Of a stretch of DNA of 33,507 nt, positions 23,013 to 31,105 are shown piece after piece. The first letter of the stretch is position 1; each line of letters starts with the position of its first letter. This DNA is from an uncultured Sulfitobacter sp. Its GTDB lineage: Bacteria > Pseudomonadota > Alphaproteobacteria > Rhodobacterales > Rhodobacteraceae. The notes beneath the pieces were generated by a model. The model did not search any database. It saw nothing but the letters and a program-made list of their open reading frames with translations, and was not told the DNA's origin. The stretch covers positions 1-33,507 of the forward strand of contig CALFWM010000093.1 in assembly GCA_937928635.1 (NCBI GenBank). The letters are read 5' to 3'. Position numbers and translations under genes: made by a program.

Positions 23013-23600
23013 CTATGCAGCGGCGGATTGCCCCTGCAATTGACGCAGCGTGTGGCCATAGCCGCCTTGCGCAACATAGGTCTTTTCCAAATCCGTCGCG
23101 ACGCGTGACAATGCCTTGTTGCGATAGGGAAAACGGCCAAAGCGGCGGATCACTTCGCGATGTGCGCGGGCATGCAACAGGTTATTCTCACTGCTTTGGG
23201 GCATGCGCCCGCACATCAGGCGCACGCAACGGTCCTGATCACACAAGGATTCCGAATGCATCAGGGGCATGTAAAAGAACTGGCGCGCCGGTTCGTCAAT
23301 CTTCATGTCCCAGCCGCGTTCAATGCTTTGCTTGGCAGCAGCAAGAGACGCGCGATCAGAGGCAAAGGCCCTGCCTGTGCCGCGAAACATGTTGCGCGGA
23401 AACTGGTCTGTCAAAATGATGTAGGCCAATGCACCGGAGGGATAGGTCAGCCACAGGGAAAATTTACCATTCTGGGCTTCCTCCCAGGTCGCCTCAAACC
23501 GGTTGCGAATATCCGCGTCACGCGCATCTGAGGCAGCATACCAGCCCTTAGGGCCAATATGATCTAACCAGTATTCTAAGATATCTTCCGGGCCGAACAT
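23013..23600 (-). CDS. DUF924 family protein
   Basis: 195 residues. The family-typical opening (EDILEYWLDHIGPKGWYAASDARDADIRNRFEATWEEA) is followed by LAYIILTDQFPRNMFRGTGRAFASD, the strongly conserved DQFPRN..RG segment of this family, and by FFYMPLMHSESLCDQDRCVRL. The protein is soluble and mostly helical, with no signal peptide. Its biochemical function is not established to my knowledge. AAAAGGA before ATG 23600 supports the start. It is 92 bases upstream of lpdA on the same strand, but the promoter-like elements between them suggest separate transcription. The 99 bases upstream of the gene hold its promoter and nothing else recognisable. Confidence 0.88.
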   Translation of the reverse strand: MFGPEDILEYWLDHIGPKGWYAASDARDADIRNRFEATWEEAQNGKFSLWLTYPSGALAYIILTDQFPRNMFRGTGRAFASDRASLAAAKQSIERGWDMKIDEPARQFFYMPLMHSESLCDQDRCVRLMCGRMPQSSENNLLHARAHREVIRRFGRFPYRNKALSRVATDLEKTYVAQGGYGHTLRQLQGQSAAA

Positions 23601-23699
23601 GGCAAAATCCTTTTACACACACAGACTATAGTTAAACGCTACGTCCGATCAGGCACATCTGCCTACTCACAAATTGTATCAAATCTGACATCTGCGCGC

Positions 23700-24962
23700 C
23701 TATTTGCTCGTTTCCTCGTCTTCCAGTTCGGTTTCGATGGCATATTCCTGCGCGTATTCCACTGCCTGATAGGTCGCTGATGGATAAATAGGCACAAATT
23801 CACCGGTATCCTCCACCGCAACGGCTGCGCGGCGGGTTGAGCGATACCCTGCGTAAAACGCCAACAGCACAAATAACACGGTGGTGAACAGGTAAAATCC
23901 CGGCGGGCCAAGGGCGGTGCCCATCAGCCAGCCTGTCACAATCGGCCCCAGAATGGCCCCTAAGCCATTGATAAACACCAACCCGCCAGAGGCGGCGGCC
24001 ATATCGTCATGTTCCAGAAAGTCATTGGTGTGGGCAATCAACAGCGAATAAAGCGGATTGGACATGCCCCCCATCACAAAGGCCGATACCAGCAGCAGGG
24101 TATAGTTCTGCCCCAGCATCATCGCCAATACTGACCCCGCCCCGCCAATGATTGAAACCACAACAATCAATGCACGCCGGTCCATACGGTCCGACACCCA
24201 GCCGATGGGGTATTGCAAGATCACGGCCCCCACAAAAAACATCGCCACATAAAGCGAAATCTGTGCCACAGAGAGCCCCGCCTCAGCGCCATAGACCGAG
24301 GCCATGCCAAATTGTGCCGCAAAGATTCCCCCCAGCAGGAACATGCCAACACACCCCAGAGGAGAATATTGTGCCAGCGCCTGCAGGCTCATCGGTTTGG
24401 TAGTATCAAAAGCCGGTGTCGGACTAATTGACAACAGGATCGGGGTGATCGCAATGCTCACCAGCACGGACGGGATCACAAACAGCACAAAACCAGAGGG
24501 GTCCGCCGTCAGCAGCAGGGCTTGGGCAATCACGATACCCAAGGTCTGCACAATCATATAAAGCGACAGCGCCTGTCCCCGGTTGGAATTGTCCGCCGCG
24601 TTGTTCAGCCAGCTTTCGGCCGTCACATAAACGGCCGAAAAACAAAAGCCGATCAGGATGCGACCCAGCGACCAGATCACCACATTCGGGAAGGTCGGAT
24701 AAAGGATCATCACCGCCGAAATCAGCGAGGCAAGGGCCGCAAAGACCCGCACATGTCCCACCCGGCGGATCATGCCCGGTGCCATGCGCGAGCCGCCCAG
24801 AAAGCCCACAAAATAACAGGACATCACAATCGACATCTCAAAGGTGGAGAAATCTTCAAGCGCGCCGCGAATGCCCAGCAGGGTGCCTTGCATCCCGTTG
24901 CCAACCATCAAAAGGCCCATGCCAAAAAGCAATGCCCATGCGCTGGAGAGAACCTGAAACAT
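23700..24962 (-). CDS. Major facilitator superfamily transporter with acidic cytoplasmic tail
   Basis: 420 residues with 12 predicted helices. Motif A is well formed in the C-terminal half (GWVSDRMDRRALIV) and recognisable in the N-terminal half (GSRMAPGMIRRVGHVRVFA). The second N-terminal cluster, FCFSAVYVTAESWLNNAADNSNRGQALSLYMIVQTLG, recalls YcaD-like members of uncertain substrate. A 45-residue tail follows the last helix and is unusually acidic (ending ETELEDEETSK). The gene starts 14 bases after the queA stop and is the last gene of the probable AsmA-like/queA/MFS operon. Nothing in the sequence identifies the substrate. Confidence 0.86.
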   Translation of the reverse strand: MFQVLSSAWALLFGMGLLMVGNGMQGTLLGIRGALEDFSTFEMSIVMSCYFVGFLGGSRMAPGMIRRVGHVRVFAALASLISAVMILYPTFPNVVIWSLGRILIGFCFSAVYVTAESWLNNAADNSNRGQALSLYMIVQTLGIVIAQALLLTADPSGFVLFVIPSVLVSIAITPILLSISPTPAFDTTKPMSLQALAQYSPLGCVGMFLLGGIFAAQFGMASVYGAEAGLSVAQISLYVAMFFVGAVILQYPIGWVSDRMDRRALIVVVSIIGGAGSVLAMMLGQNYTLLLVSAFVMGGMSNPLYSLLIAHTNDFLEHDDMAAASGGLVFINGLGAILGPIVTGWLMGTALGPPGFYLFTTVLFVLLAFYAGYRSTRRAAVAVEDTGEFVPIYPSATYQAVEYAQEYAIETELEDEETSK

Positions 24963-24976
24963 GCCACCGACTCACC

Positions 24977-26104
24977 TTAGAGGATTGTTGCCCTTGGGTG
25001 CCGCCATTTCAGCGCCCCTGCGCCGCCTTGCGCGACAAAAGGTGCCGCATTTGTTCTATTAGGGATCAGCAGCGAGGCATCGCCATAGGAAAAGAAACGA
25101 TATTCCTGCGCGATGGCATGGTCATAAAGCCTCTGAATGCGCGCCATCCCCATCAGGGCAGAGACCAGCATCATCAGCGTTGATTTGGGCAAATGGAAAT
25201 TGGTCATCAACGCATCCGCCACGTGAAAGGTAAATCCCGGCGTGATAAAGATATCCGTGTCTCCTTCCCAGGGTTCAATCTGCCCGCTGCGCGCCGCCGT
25301 TTCGATCAGCCGCAGGGCGGTGGTGCCCACCGGGATCACCCGCCCGCCCGCCGCCTTGGTCGCGGCAATTTCCGCCGCTGCGGTCGCGCTGACCTGTCCC
25401 CATTCGCTGTGCATTTTGTGATTAGCGATGTCATCCACCTTGACCGGCAAAAAGGTGCCCGCGCCCACGTGCAGGGTGACTTGGCTAAAGGCAACGCCCA
25501 TTGCCGCAAGCGCATCCAAGAGCGGTTGATCAAAGTGCAGCGAGGCGGTGGGGGCCGCAACCGCGCCCGTTTCGCGGGCAAATACGGTTTGATAATCGGT
25601 CTTGTCCTGCGCATCGGCGGCGCGTTTGGCCGCGATGTAGGGGGGCAAGGGCATTGCACCCGCCGCGTTCAGGGCGGTGTCAAAATCATCGCCCGTGCAA
25701 TTGAACCGCAAATGGCCCTGCCCATCCGCAACCCCTTCCAGCGTTGCACTCAAATCATCCGAAAACTGCACCTGCTCGCCCGGTTTCAGTTTCCGCAAGG
25801 GTTTGATGAGGACAGACCATGTGCCATCCGCGCGGGCCTCCAGCAGCGTGACTTCGATCTTGGCCTGCACCGGGCCCTGGGCGCTGTCGCGGTGGCGTGT
25901 CCCGGTCAGACGGGCCGGAATCACTTTGGTGTTGTTCAGCACCAGCCGGTCACCCGCGCGCAGCCATTTGGTGAGGTCCGTCACACGCTGGTCGTGCAAT
26001 GCATCGCCCTGCGCCACCAACAGGCGCGCAGATGAACGCGGCGCCGCAGGGCGGGTGGCGATCAGGTGGTCCGGCAGGTCAAAATCAAAGTCGCTGAGTT
26101 GCAT
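24977..26104 (-). CDS. queA: tRNA preQ1(34) S-adenosylmethionine ribosyltransferase-isomerase
   Basis: 375 residues from ATG 26104, where the family start MQLSDFDFDLPDHLIATRPA begins; 12 upstream in-frame codons overlap the AsmA-like gene and are rejected. QueA transfers and rearranges the ribosyl group of S-adenosylmethionine onto preQ1 in tRNA, making epoxyqueuosine at wobble position 34. Conserved segments are DRLVLNNTKVIPARL, LPPYIAAKRAADAQDKTDYQTVFARETGAVAAPTASLHFD, VTLHVGAGTFLPVKVDDIANHKMHSEW, and NFHLPKSTLMMLVSALMG. About 25 extra residues follow the usual YGDASLL end. It starts 10 bases after the AsmA-like stop and is followed closely by an MFS gene. Confidence 0.95.
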   Translation of the reverse strand: MQLSDFDFDLPDHLIATRPAAPRSSARLLVAQGDALHDQRVTDLTKWLRAGDRLVLNNTKVIPARLTGTRHRDSAQGPVQAKIEVTLLEARADGTWSVLIKPLRKLKPGEQVQFSDDLSATLEGVADGQGHLRFNCTGDDFDTALNAAGAMPLPPYIAAKRAADAQDKTDYQTVFARETGAVAAPTASLHFDQPLLDALAAMGVAFSQVTLHVGAGTFLPVKVDDIANHKMHSEWGQVSATAAAEIAATKAAGGRVIPVGTTALRLIETAARSGQIEPWEGDTDIFITPGFTFHVADALMTNFHLPKSTLMMLVSALMGMARIQRLYDHAIAQEYRFFSYGDASLLIPNRTNAAPFVAQGGAGALKWRHPRATIL

Positions 26105-26114
26105 GTGGCTGCGC

Positions 26115-29100
26115 CTACTGCCCCTCAGATTCATGCACAAGGCGTTTTTTCTTGCGTGGTACGGCGTTGGGCAAGGTCGATTCGGTCACGCCCTCCACAT
26201 CGGGCAATTCGGGCGGGGGCCTGCGAAAGACCTCGCGAAAGAAACTGGGGGCCAAGGCTGACAGCGGATTGACAGATACCTTAGGGTCCGTGGCAGGGCC
26301 GGTCAGGCGATAGTTGAACCCGATTACCCCCTCCCCCTTGCGGGTCAGGAGCGAGCCGATGCCATTGAGCAAATAGACCGGCGAGATGACACCCTGCATC
26401 TGAATATTCCCCGATTCCAACCCATAGATGCCGTCCATCGACAATCCCATCGACGCCCCCACCGCGCTGGATTTGGTCAGGGTCAGACGGTCGGGCGTCA
26501 GGCGAAAATCGCCCTCCACCTGATCAAAATAAATGCCATCGCCGTTCAGCTCATTCACCAGCCCCACCACCGAAATCGCGTTGAGCAAGGCGGCAATGCC
26601 CGGTGCATCCTTGATCCGCAGGGTGTTGGCCTCAACCCGCCCGTCAAAAGCACCGCCCGAGCCCACGGGCAGCAAAGTCAGGGAGATATTGCCACCCGCC
26701 ACCTGTTTCAGCAGTCCGGCAGAGCGCAACACGCCCCCCGCATCCGCAGAGGTCAGGCGCACGGTGCTGCGGCCATTCCTTTGCGGGATCAACTGTCCCT
26801 GCACAGCCGCGCCGCCGTTCAGCAGCGCTGTAAATTTGCCATCCAGCCCGCGCGAGGTCAGAAATTCGCCGCGCATGTTAGTCAGCGCGATGGTGTCGGT
26901 GATCTGCAACCGGTCCAGCCGAACGGCCATTGGCGGGTTTGCCGCCCCGCCACGACCACCGCCCGCACCGTCAAATTCGGCGCGGCGCAGGTCCAGACTG
27001 CCGCCACGCAGGACCACCTGCACCGGGCGGCCCGCACCCTGCCCGTTCAGATCAACCGGGATATCCAGCCAGTTGCCCACCCGCAGGCGCTCAAACCGCA
27101 CCCGCTCCAGCCCCCCCGCAGCGGTTAATGTTACTTCGCCCTGCGCGTTCAGCCCCGGCCCCTCAATCTCCAGATTGTCCACCGCTGGCACCCCCCCCAG
27201 TGAGCCCGACACCGCCAAACGTCCGGCGGCGCGCCGTGGCTTGACCCAAGACACCTGTGGGACTGCAACACGCACACCGCGCAGATCGGACCCAACGGTG
27301 AAACGTGGCGGCTGGCCCCGTTCAAAATCAAGCGCCACACGGGCGGTGCCCGCACCGGACACAGACCCATCGGGCAGGCTGATGCCAAAGGTGTCGAGCG
27401 TGTTTTGATCAAGGGTAACCTCGCCGCGCAGGCTGCTTGCATCAGACCCTTCACCAATGGGCTGGGACCAGCTGCCGTCAAAGGCAACGCCGTCAATGCG
27501 CCCCTGCCCGGTAATGGTGACATTGGTGTTATCCGCTTTGAGTTGCAGGGTCTGTGCCTGTAAGGAGCGGTCTTTGACCAGAATATCGCTGCTGACCCCC
27601 AGCAAATCACCCTGCACGTGATAGCGCACCTCATCCGTGGTGCCGCCGCGTTTGAGCGGTAGCGCCAAGGTGCCCCGCAGCACCGCGCGTCCCTCCGCAA
27701 GTGCCACCGGCATTTGCGCCTTGTCCATCACCTGCATCGGTTTCTGGTTCAACAAAGACAGGGCGGCGGTGAGCGAGGATGTGGTTTCAAGACGCACAAC
27801 CGCCGGGGTGCCGTTGCGCACCGCAATATTGGGAATGATAAAGGAAGAGCCCTGCACGGCCACCTGCCCGCCCTCAGGCGCGCTCACGTATCCGTCGTCC
27901 AGCGTTAGCACCAGCCGGTTGTCCAGCAGGCTCAGGTGCCCTTTGCCTTCGGTGACCGGTGGCAGGCTTGCCATGTAGCGCACTTTGGCCTTGTCATAGT
28001 CAAACGCCAGATAGGTGCGCGGGGCCGCGCCCGGGGTCAGGCGAAAGGCCATGTCGATATTGTGCAGCTCCCCCGCCATCAAGTTGGCCACCAGCCAATT
28101 GCGGGTGTTTGCCCCCAGTTGCGCGGGCCAGAGCGCAAACAGACGGTCCGGGGCCAGCCCATCCATCTGACCGTCCAGTGCGACCTCCCATCCTTGCGCG
28201 CCTGCCTTGAGGGCACCGTCCACCAGCAGGGTTTTGCCGGCATCCGAAATTTGCAAACGGCCCAACTGCACCCGAAACGGGTTCAGCTGCATTCGAAAAT
28301 CCACATCCGCGCCCGCAAGCGATACCGACTCCGGGTAAAGGTCCTGAGGATTGGCCCGCAGGTCGCGCAGGTTGAATTGCCCGACCAGATCGCTCAGCCG
28401 GCCATCCGCATCAAGTTCACCCAATGCGGCGGTGCCCGTCGCCTGCCCGCTGACCCATTTGCTGCGCACAGACAATTCGTCAAACCGCAGGACCCGCGCG
28501 TTGGGATCATAGCTGAAATAGCTGCGCGCGCCGTCAAACGGAATTGGCTGGGTCTGGTCGTTGGGCTGCACTGCGCCCTGCCCGATTTGCAGTGTGGCGT
28601 TGATCGGCTCAAAGCGTCCTGCGCTGTTTAACCCGCTGCGCACAGAGCCGGAAATCGGCGCGCGCAGCACGTCAAGCCAGGCAAAGGCCGGGCCTTGTGC
28701 CGCGATATCCTGGGCCGCGACCCCATCAAAGCTGACCCCAAAGCGTGCCACCCCTGCGCCAATGGTGCTTTCATAGCTCGCCGCAAGGGTCGCCACGCCC
28801 GCCCCCCCGCTCAACACGGCAAGATCCGCCGCAAGCGTCAGGTCATCCCCGTCGCGTGTCAGACGGGCGCGGCCCCCATCCACCGTCCAGGCGCGCCCGG
28901 TGCGGGTGTCCTCATACCGCAGGGTTAATGCGCGCAAATTGGCCTCGCGCAGCGCGCTTAGCGCAGGGGTATTGAGCACCGCATCAAGCTGGGCGATGAT
29001 TTCAGGCGGGGTCAGGGCGCGGCGTTCCGGGCTGGCCGGGCCACTGCCCGCACGCAGGGTCACGCGGCCGGTTTCATCACGCAACAGCGTCACGAACACG

Positions 29101-29492
29101 CCCGATAAAGAAACCACCGAGGGTTGCACAACGCCCTCAAAAAGGGGGCGCAGCGCGAATGTGCCGTTGAATTCGTTAAAGCTGATGATCTCTGTCCCCT
29201 CGGGGCTGCGCAGCGTGATGTCGCGCAGACCCACCCTGGGGGTCCAGTCCTCGTCGAGCACAAAAATCACCTCGCCAAAGGACACGCGCGCATTTGGCAG
29301 TTCGGTGGCGATGCGGGCCTCAATCCTTGATTGCAGCCACTCGGGTGCCGTCAGGGCCCGCCCTTTCAGCGCAAAGGCCCCGGCGACCACTGCAATACCA
29401 AGCACAGCCAGTAGCCCCAGCACAGCAAAACCCACCCGGCGCAGGGGCCGACGGGGTTTGGCCGGGGGCGGTGGTGTGTCGGTCTCGCTCAT
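26115..29492 (-). CDS. Large AsmA-like / YhdP-type (DUF3971) envelope protein
   Basis: 1125 residues. One transmembrane anchor at about 20-43 (VGFAVLGLLAVLGIAVVAGAFAL) follows a short Pro-rich cytoplasmic start. The rest is predicted periplasmic and built of repeated beta-rich segments. The C-terminal region (LKQVAGGNISLTLLPVGSGGAFDGRVEANTLRIKDAPGIAALLNAISVVGLVNELNGDGIYFDQVEGDFRLTPDRL) is the typical AsmA-like end. AsmA-family proteins with repeating beta-groove architecture, including YhdP, take part in phospholipid movement between membranes; that role is carried over from the family, not shown here. A basic tail (PRKKKRLVHESEGQ) ends the protein. It heads the queA/MFS operon and is divergent from bcp. 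Confidence 0.83.
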   Translation of the reverse strand: MSETDTPPPPAKPRRPLRRVGFAVLGLLAVLGIAVVAGAFALKGRALTAPEWLQSRIEARIATELPNARVSFGEVIFVLDEDWTPRVGLRDITLRSPEGTEIISFNEFNGTFALRPLFEGVVQPSVVSLSGVFVTLLRDETGRVTLRAGSGPASPERRALTPPEIIAQLDAVLNTPALSALREANLRALTLRYEDTRTGRAWTVDGGRARLTRDGDDLTLAADLAVLSGGAGVATLAASYESTIGAGVARFGVSFDGVAAQDIAAQGPAFAWLDVLRAPISGSVRSGLNSAGRFEPINATLQIGQGAVQPNDQTQPIPFDGARSYFSYDPNARVLRFDELSVRSKWVSGQATGTAALGELDADGRLSDLVGQFNLRDLRANPQDLYPESVSLAGADVDFRMQLNPFRVQLGRLQISDAGKTLLVDGALKAGAQGWEVALDGQMDGLAPDRLFALWPAQLGANTRNWLVANLMAGELHNIDMAFRLTPGAAPRTYLAFDYDKAKVRYMASLPPVTEGKGHLSLLDNRLVLTLDDGYVSAPEGGQVAVQGSSFIIPNIAVRNGTPAVVRLETTSSLTAALSLLNQKPMQVMDKAQMPVALAEGRAVLRGTLALPLKRGGTTDEVRYHVQGDLLGVSSDILVKDRSLQAQTLQLKADNTNVTITGQGRIDGVAFDGSWSQPIGEGSDASSLRGEVTLDQNTLDTFGISLPDGSVSGAGTARVALDFERGQPPRFTVGSDLRGVRVAVPQVSWVKPRRAAGRLAVSGSLGGVPAVDNLEIEGPGLNAQGEVTLTAAGGLERVRFERLRVGNWLDIPVDLNGQGAGRPVQVVLRGGSLDLRRAEFDGAGGGRGGAANPPMAVRLDRLQITDTIALTNMRGEFLTSRGLDGKFTALLNGGAAVQGQLIPQRNGRSTVRLTSADAGGVLRSAGLLKQVAGGNISLTLLPVGSGGAFDGRVEANTLRIKDAPGIAALLNAISVVGLVNELNGDGIYFDQVEGDFRLTPDRLTLTKSSAVGASMGLSMDGIYGLESGNIQMQGVISPVYLLNGIGSLLTRKGEGVIGFNYRLTGPATDPKVSVNPLSALAPSFFREVFRRPPPELPDVEGVTESTLPNAVPRKKKRLVHESEGQ

Positions 29493-29510
29493 CTGCTCTC
29501 GTTCTGCGGG

Positions 29511-29547
29511 TCTTGCTTTGACTTTGCAAGAGACGCCCTAGTATCAC
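29511..29547 (+). promoter_or_regulatory. bcp promoter overlapped by an inverted repeat
   Basis: TTGACT (29518-29523) and TATCAC (29542-29547), 18 bases apart, form a fair promoter ending 54 bases before bcp. The -35 box lies within the perfect dyad TCTTGC (29511-29516) / GCAAGA (29526-29531), flanked by GGG and CCC. A regulator bound there would occlude the promoter. The dyad is also upstream of the divergent AsmA-like gene. Confidence 0.4.
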
Positions 29548-29601
29548 CCTGACACTATCATCCTAACGCCACGCGCCTCAAACGAAATAGAAAGTGACCC
29601 G

Positions 29602-30063
29602 ATGCCAGAGATTTCCCAACCCGCTCCAGATTTCACGCTTCCTGTCAGCGGTGGCGGCGAGGTGTCGTTAAGCGTGCTGAAAGGCAGTGCCGTTGTGCTC
29701 TATTTCTACCCGCGCGATGACACGCCCGGCTGCACCAAAGAGGCGATTGGGTTTTCCGAACATCTGGATGCGTTCGCGGCGGCCAACACCAAGGTTTTTG
29801 GCATCTCGCGCGACAGCATTGCCAAACATGACAAATTCACTGCCAAACATGGCCTGAGCGTGCCCCTGCTGACGGACGAGGACGGTGCCATGTGTGAGGC
29901 CTATGGTGTCTGGGTGGAAAAGAACATGTACGGCAAGAAAAGCATGGGGATCGAACGCGCGACCTACCTGATTGATCCGGACGGCGTGATTGCGCAGGTC
30001 TGGCGCAAGGTCAAGGTCCCGGGTCACGTTGAGGCCGTTCTAGACGCCGCCCAAGCGCTATGA
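29602..30063 (+). CDS. bcp: Thioredoxin-dependent peroxiredoxin, BCP type
   Basis: 153 residues, the usual BCP length. It reduces hydrogen peroxide and organic hydroperoxides, with the peroxidatic Cys44 in YPRDDTPGCTKEA. The C-x4-C partner cysteine found in E. coli BCP is absent (CTKEAI, Ile49), so this enzyme must use another cysteine (one lies in the AMCEAYG segment) or act as a 1-Cys peroxiredoxin. Other family segments are FGISRDSIAKHDKFTAKHGL and LLTDEDGAMCEAYGVWVEKNMYGKKSMGIERATYLIDPDG. The stop overlaps the start of the DUF455 gene by four bases (ATGA), which implies coupled translation. Confidence 0.94.
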   Translation: MPEISQPAPDFTLPVSGGGEVSLSVLKGSAVVLYFYPRDDTPGCTKEAIGFSEHLDAFAAANTKVFGISRDSIAKHDKFTAKHGLSVPLLTDEDGAMCEAYGVWVEKNMYGKKSMGIERATYLIDPDGVIAQVWRKVKVPGHVEAVLDAAQAL

Positions 30064-30866
30064 AGCCGCTGGCAGAGATGGCCGAGGCGGTGTTGCGCTG
30101 CGCCGATGGCCGCGAAAAGACCGCCCTGTCGCGCGGGTTTGCCGCGAAGTGGCAGGCGGCCCGTGCACGCGGCGAAACGCCCCCCATTGGCAGCGCCAAC
30201 CCGCCGCTGCACCCCGCGCGGCCTGCCAAACCGGAGCTGCTGAGCCCCCGCGATGTGCCCCGGCGGCGCCCCGGCACGCCCGAGGGACGCATCGCGCTGT
30301 TGCACGCTGTGGCGCATATCGAACTCAATGCGGTTGATCTGCACTGGGACATCATCGCGCGGTTTTGCGACGTCAAATTGCCCTTGGGGTTTCACGACGA
30401 TTGGGTCAAGGCGGCGGATGAAGAATCCAAACATTTCAACCTGATGTGCGACTGCCTTGAGGCGGCGGGCAGTTATTACGGTGCGTTGCCCGCCCATGCC
30501 GGCATGTGGCGTGCGGCAGAGGACACAGTGGATGACCTGATGGGGCGGCTGGCCGTGGTGCCCATGGTGCTGGAGGCGCGTGGGCTGGACGTCACCCCCG
30601 GCATGATCAAGATTTTCAAACAGGCCAAAGACGACGGCGCAGTGGCCGCGCTTGAGACAATCTATGGCGAAGAGGTGGCCCATGTGGCCTATGGCTCAAA
30701 GTGGTTTCACTTTTTGTGCGGGCGCTATGACGAAGACCCCAAGGAGCAGTTTCACGCGCTTGTCCGCACCTATTTCCATGGCGATCTGAAGCCCCCGTTT
30801 AACGAAGAAAAGCGCGCTGAGGCCGGTATTCCGCCCGATTTCTACTGGCCGTTAACCGCTCAATAA
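30060..30866 (+). CDS. DUF455 ferritin-like protein
   Basis: 268 residues. The core helical bundle carries four clusters of possible metal ligands: HAVAHIELNAVDLHWD (82-97, with His86 and Glu88), ADEESKHF (119-126), VLEARGLDVTPGM (Glu172) and YGEEVAHVAYG (202-211). This spacing is what one expects of a diiron-carboxylate, ferritin-like fold, related in shape to the MiaE hydroxylase. The first 75 residues are Pro/Arg-rich and probably form a lid. The family's substrate is not established. Its ATGA overlap with the peroxiredoxin gene suggests a shared function in peroxide or iron handling, an inference from gene arrangement only. Confidence 0.85.
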   Translation: MKPLAEMAEAVLRCADGREKTALSRGFAAKWQAARARGETPPIGSANPPLHPARPAKPELLSPRDVPRRRPGTPEGRIALLHAVAHIELNAVDLHWDIIARFCDVKLPLGFHDDWVKAADEESKHFNLMCDCLEAAGSYYGALPAHAGMWRAAEDTVDDLMGRLAVVPMVLEARGLDVTPGMIKIFKQAKDDGAVAALETIYGEEVAHVAYGSKWFHFLCGRYDEDPKEQFHALVRTYFHGDLKPPFNEEKRAEAGIPPDFYWPLTAQ

Positions 30867-30939
30867 CTCGCCTTCACGCAACGTTAACACTCATAAAACA
30901 TGGGCTTCGCGCGTCAAGTGCGCCGCGCAAGTTCTTGGT

Positions 30940-31020
30940 ATCGGCGGATTTTTGCCACTTTCATGCATTCGCATGCATTCCCCGCCGATCCCGCATCAAC
31001 AGGGTTGCCCCAATGGGGCG
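30940..31020 (+). promoter_or_regulatory. Structured leader region before the M23 peptidase gene
   Basis: ATCGGCGG (30940-30947) pairs perfectly with CCGCCGAT (30982-30989). The loop contains ATGCAT repeated as an inverted pair around TCGC. A second hairpin GCCCC-AAT-GGGGC follows near 31004-31019. The 239 bases between the DUF455 gene and the peptidase gene have no convincing ORF, so these stems may form a 5' leader, or the first may terminate bcp-DUF455 transcripts. There is no T tract. Confidence 0.4.
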
Positions 31021-31105
31021 CACTGTCTAAGCACAACCGGGTGTACAGATCGTCTATGGGAAAGACCTGCGCACGAGGGGACGGTAACTGAACGGGGACG
31101 GGCAA

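Noticed and set aside
30900..31091. 63-codon plus-strand frame in the gap before the M23 gene
   Set aside because: It has no ribosome binding site, its composition is not protein-like, and it runs through the perfect hairpins, which better explain the sequence.
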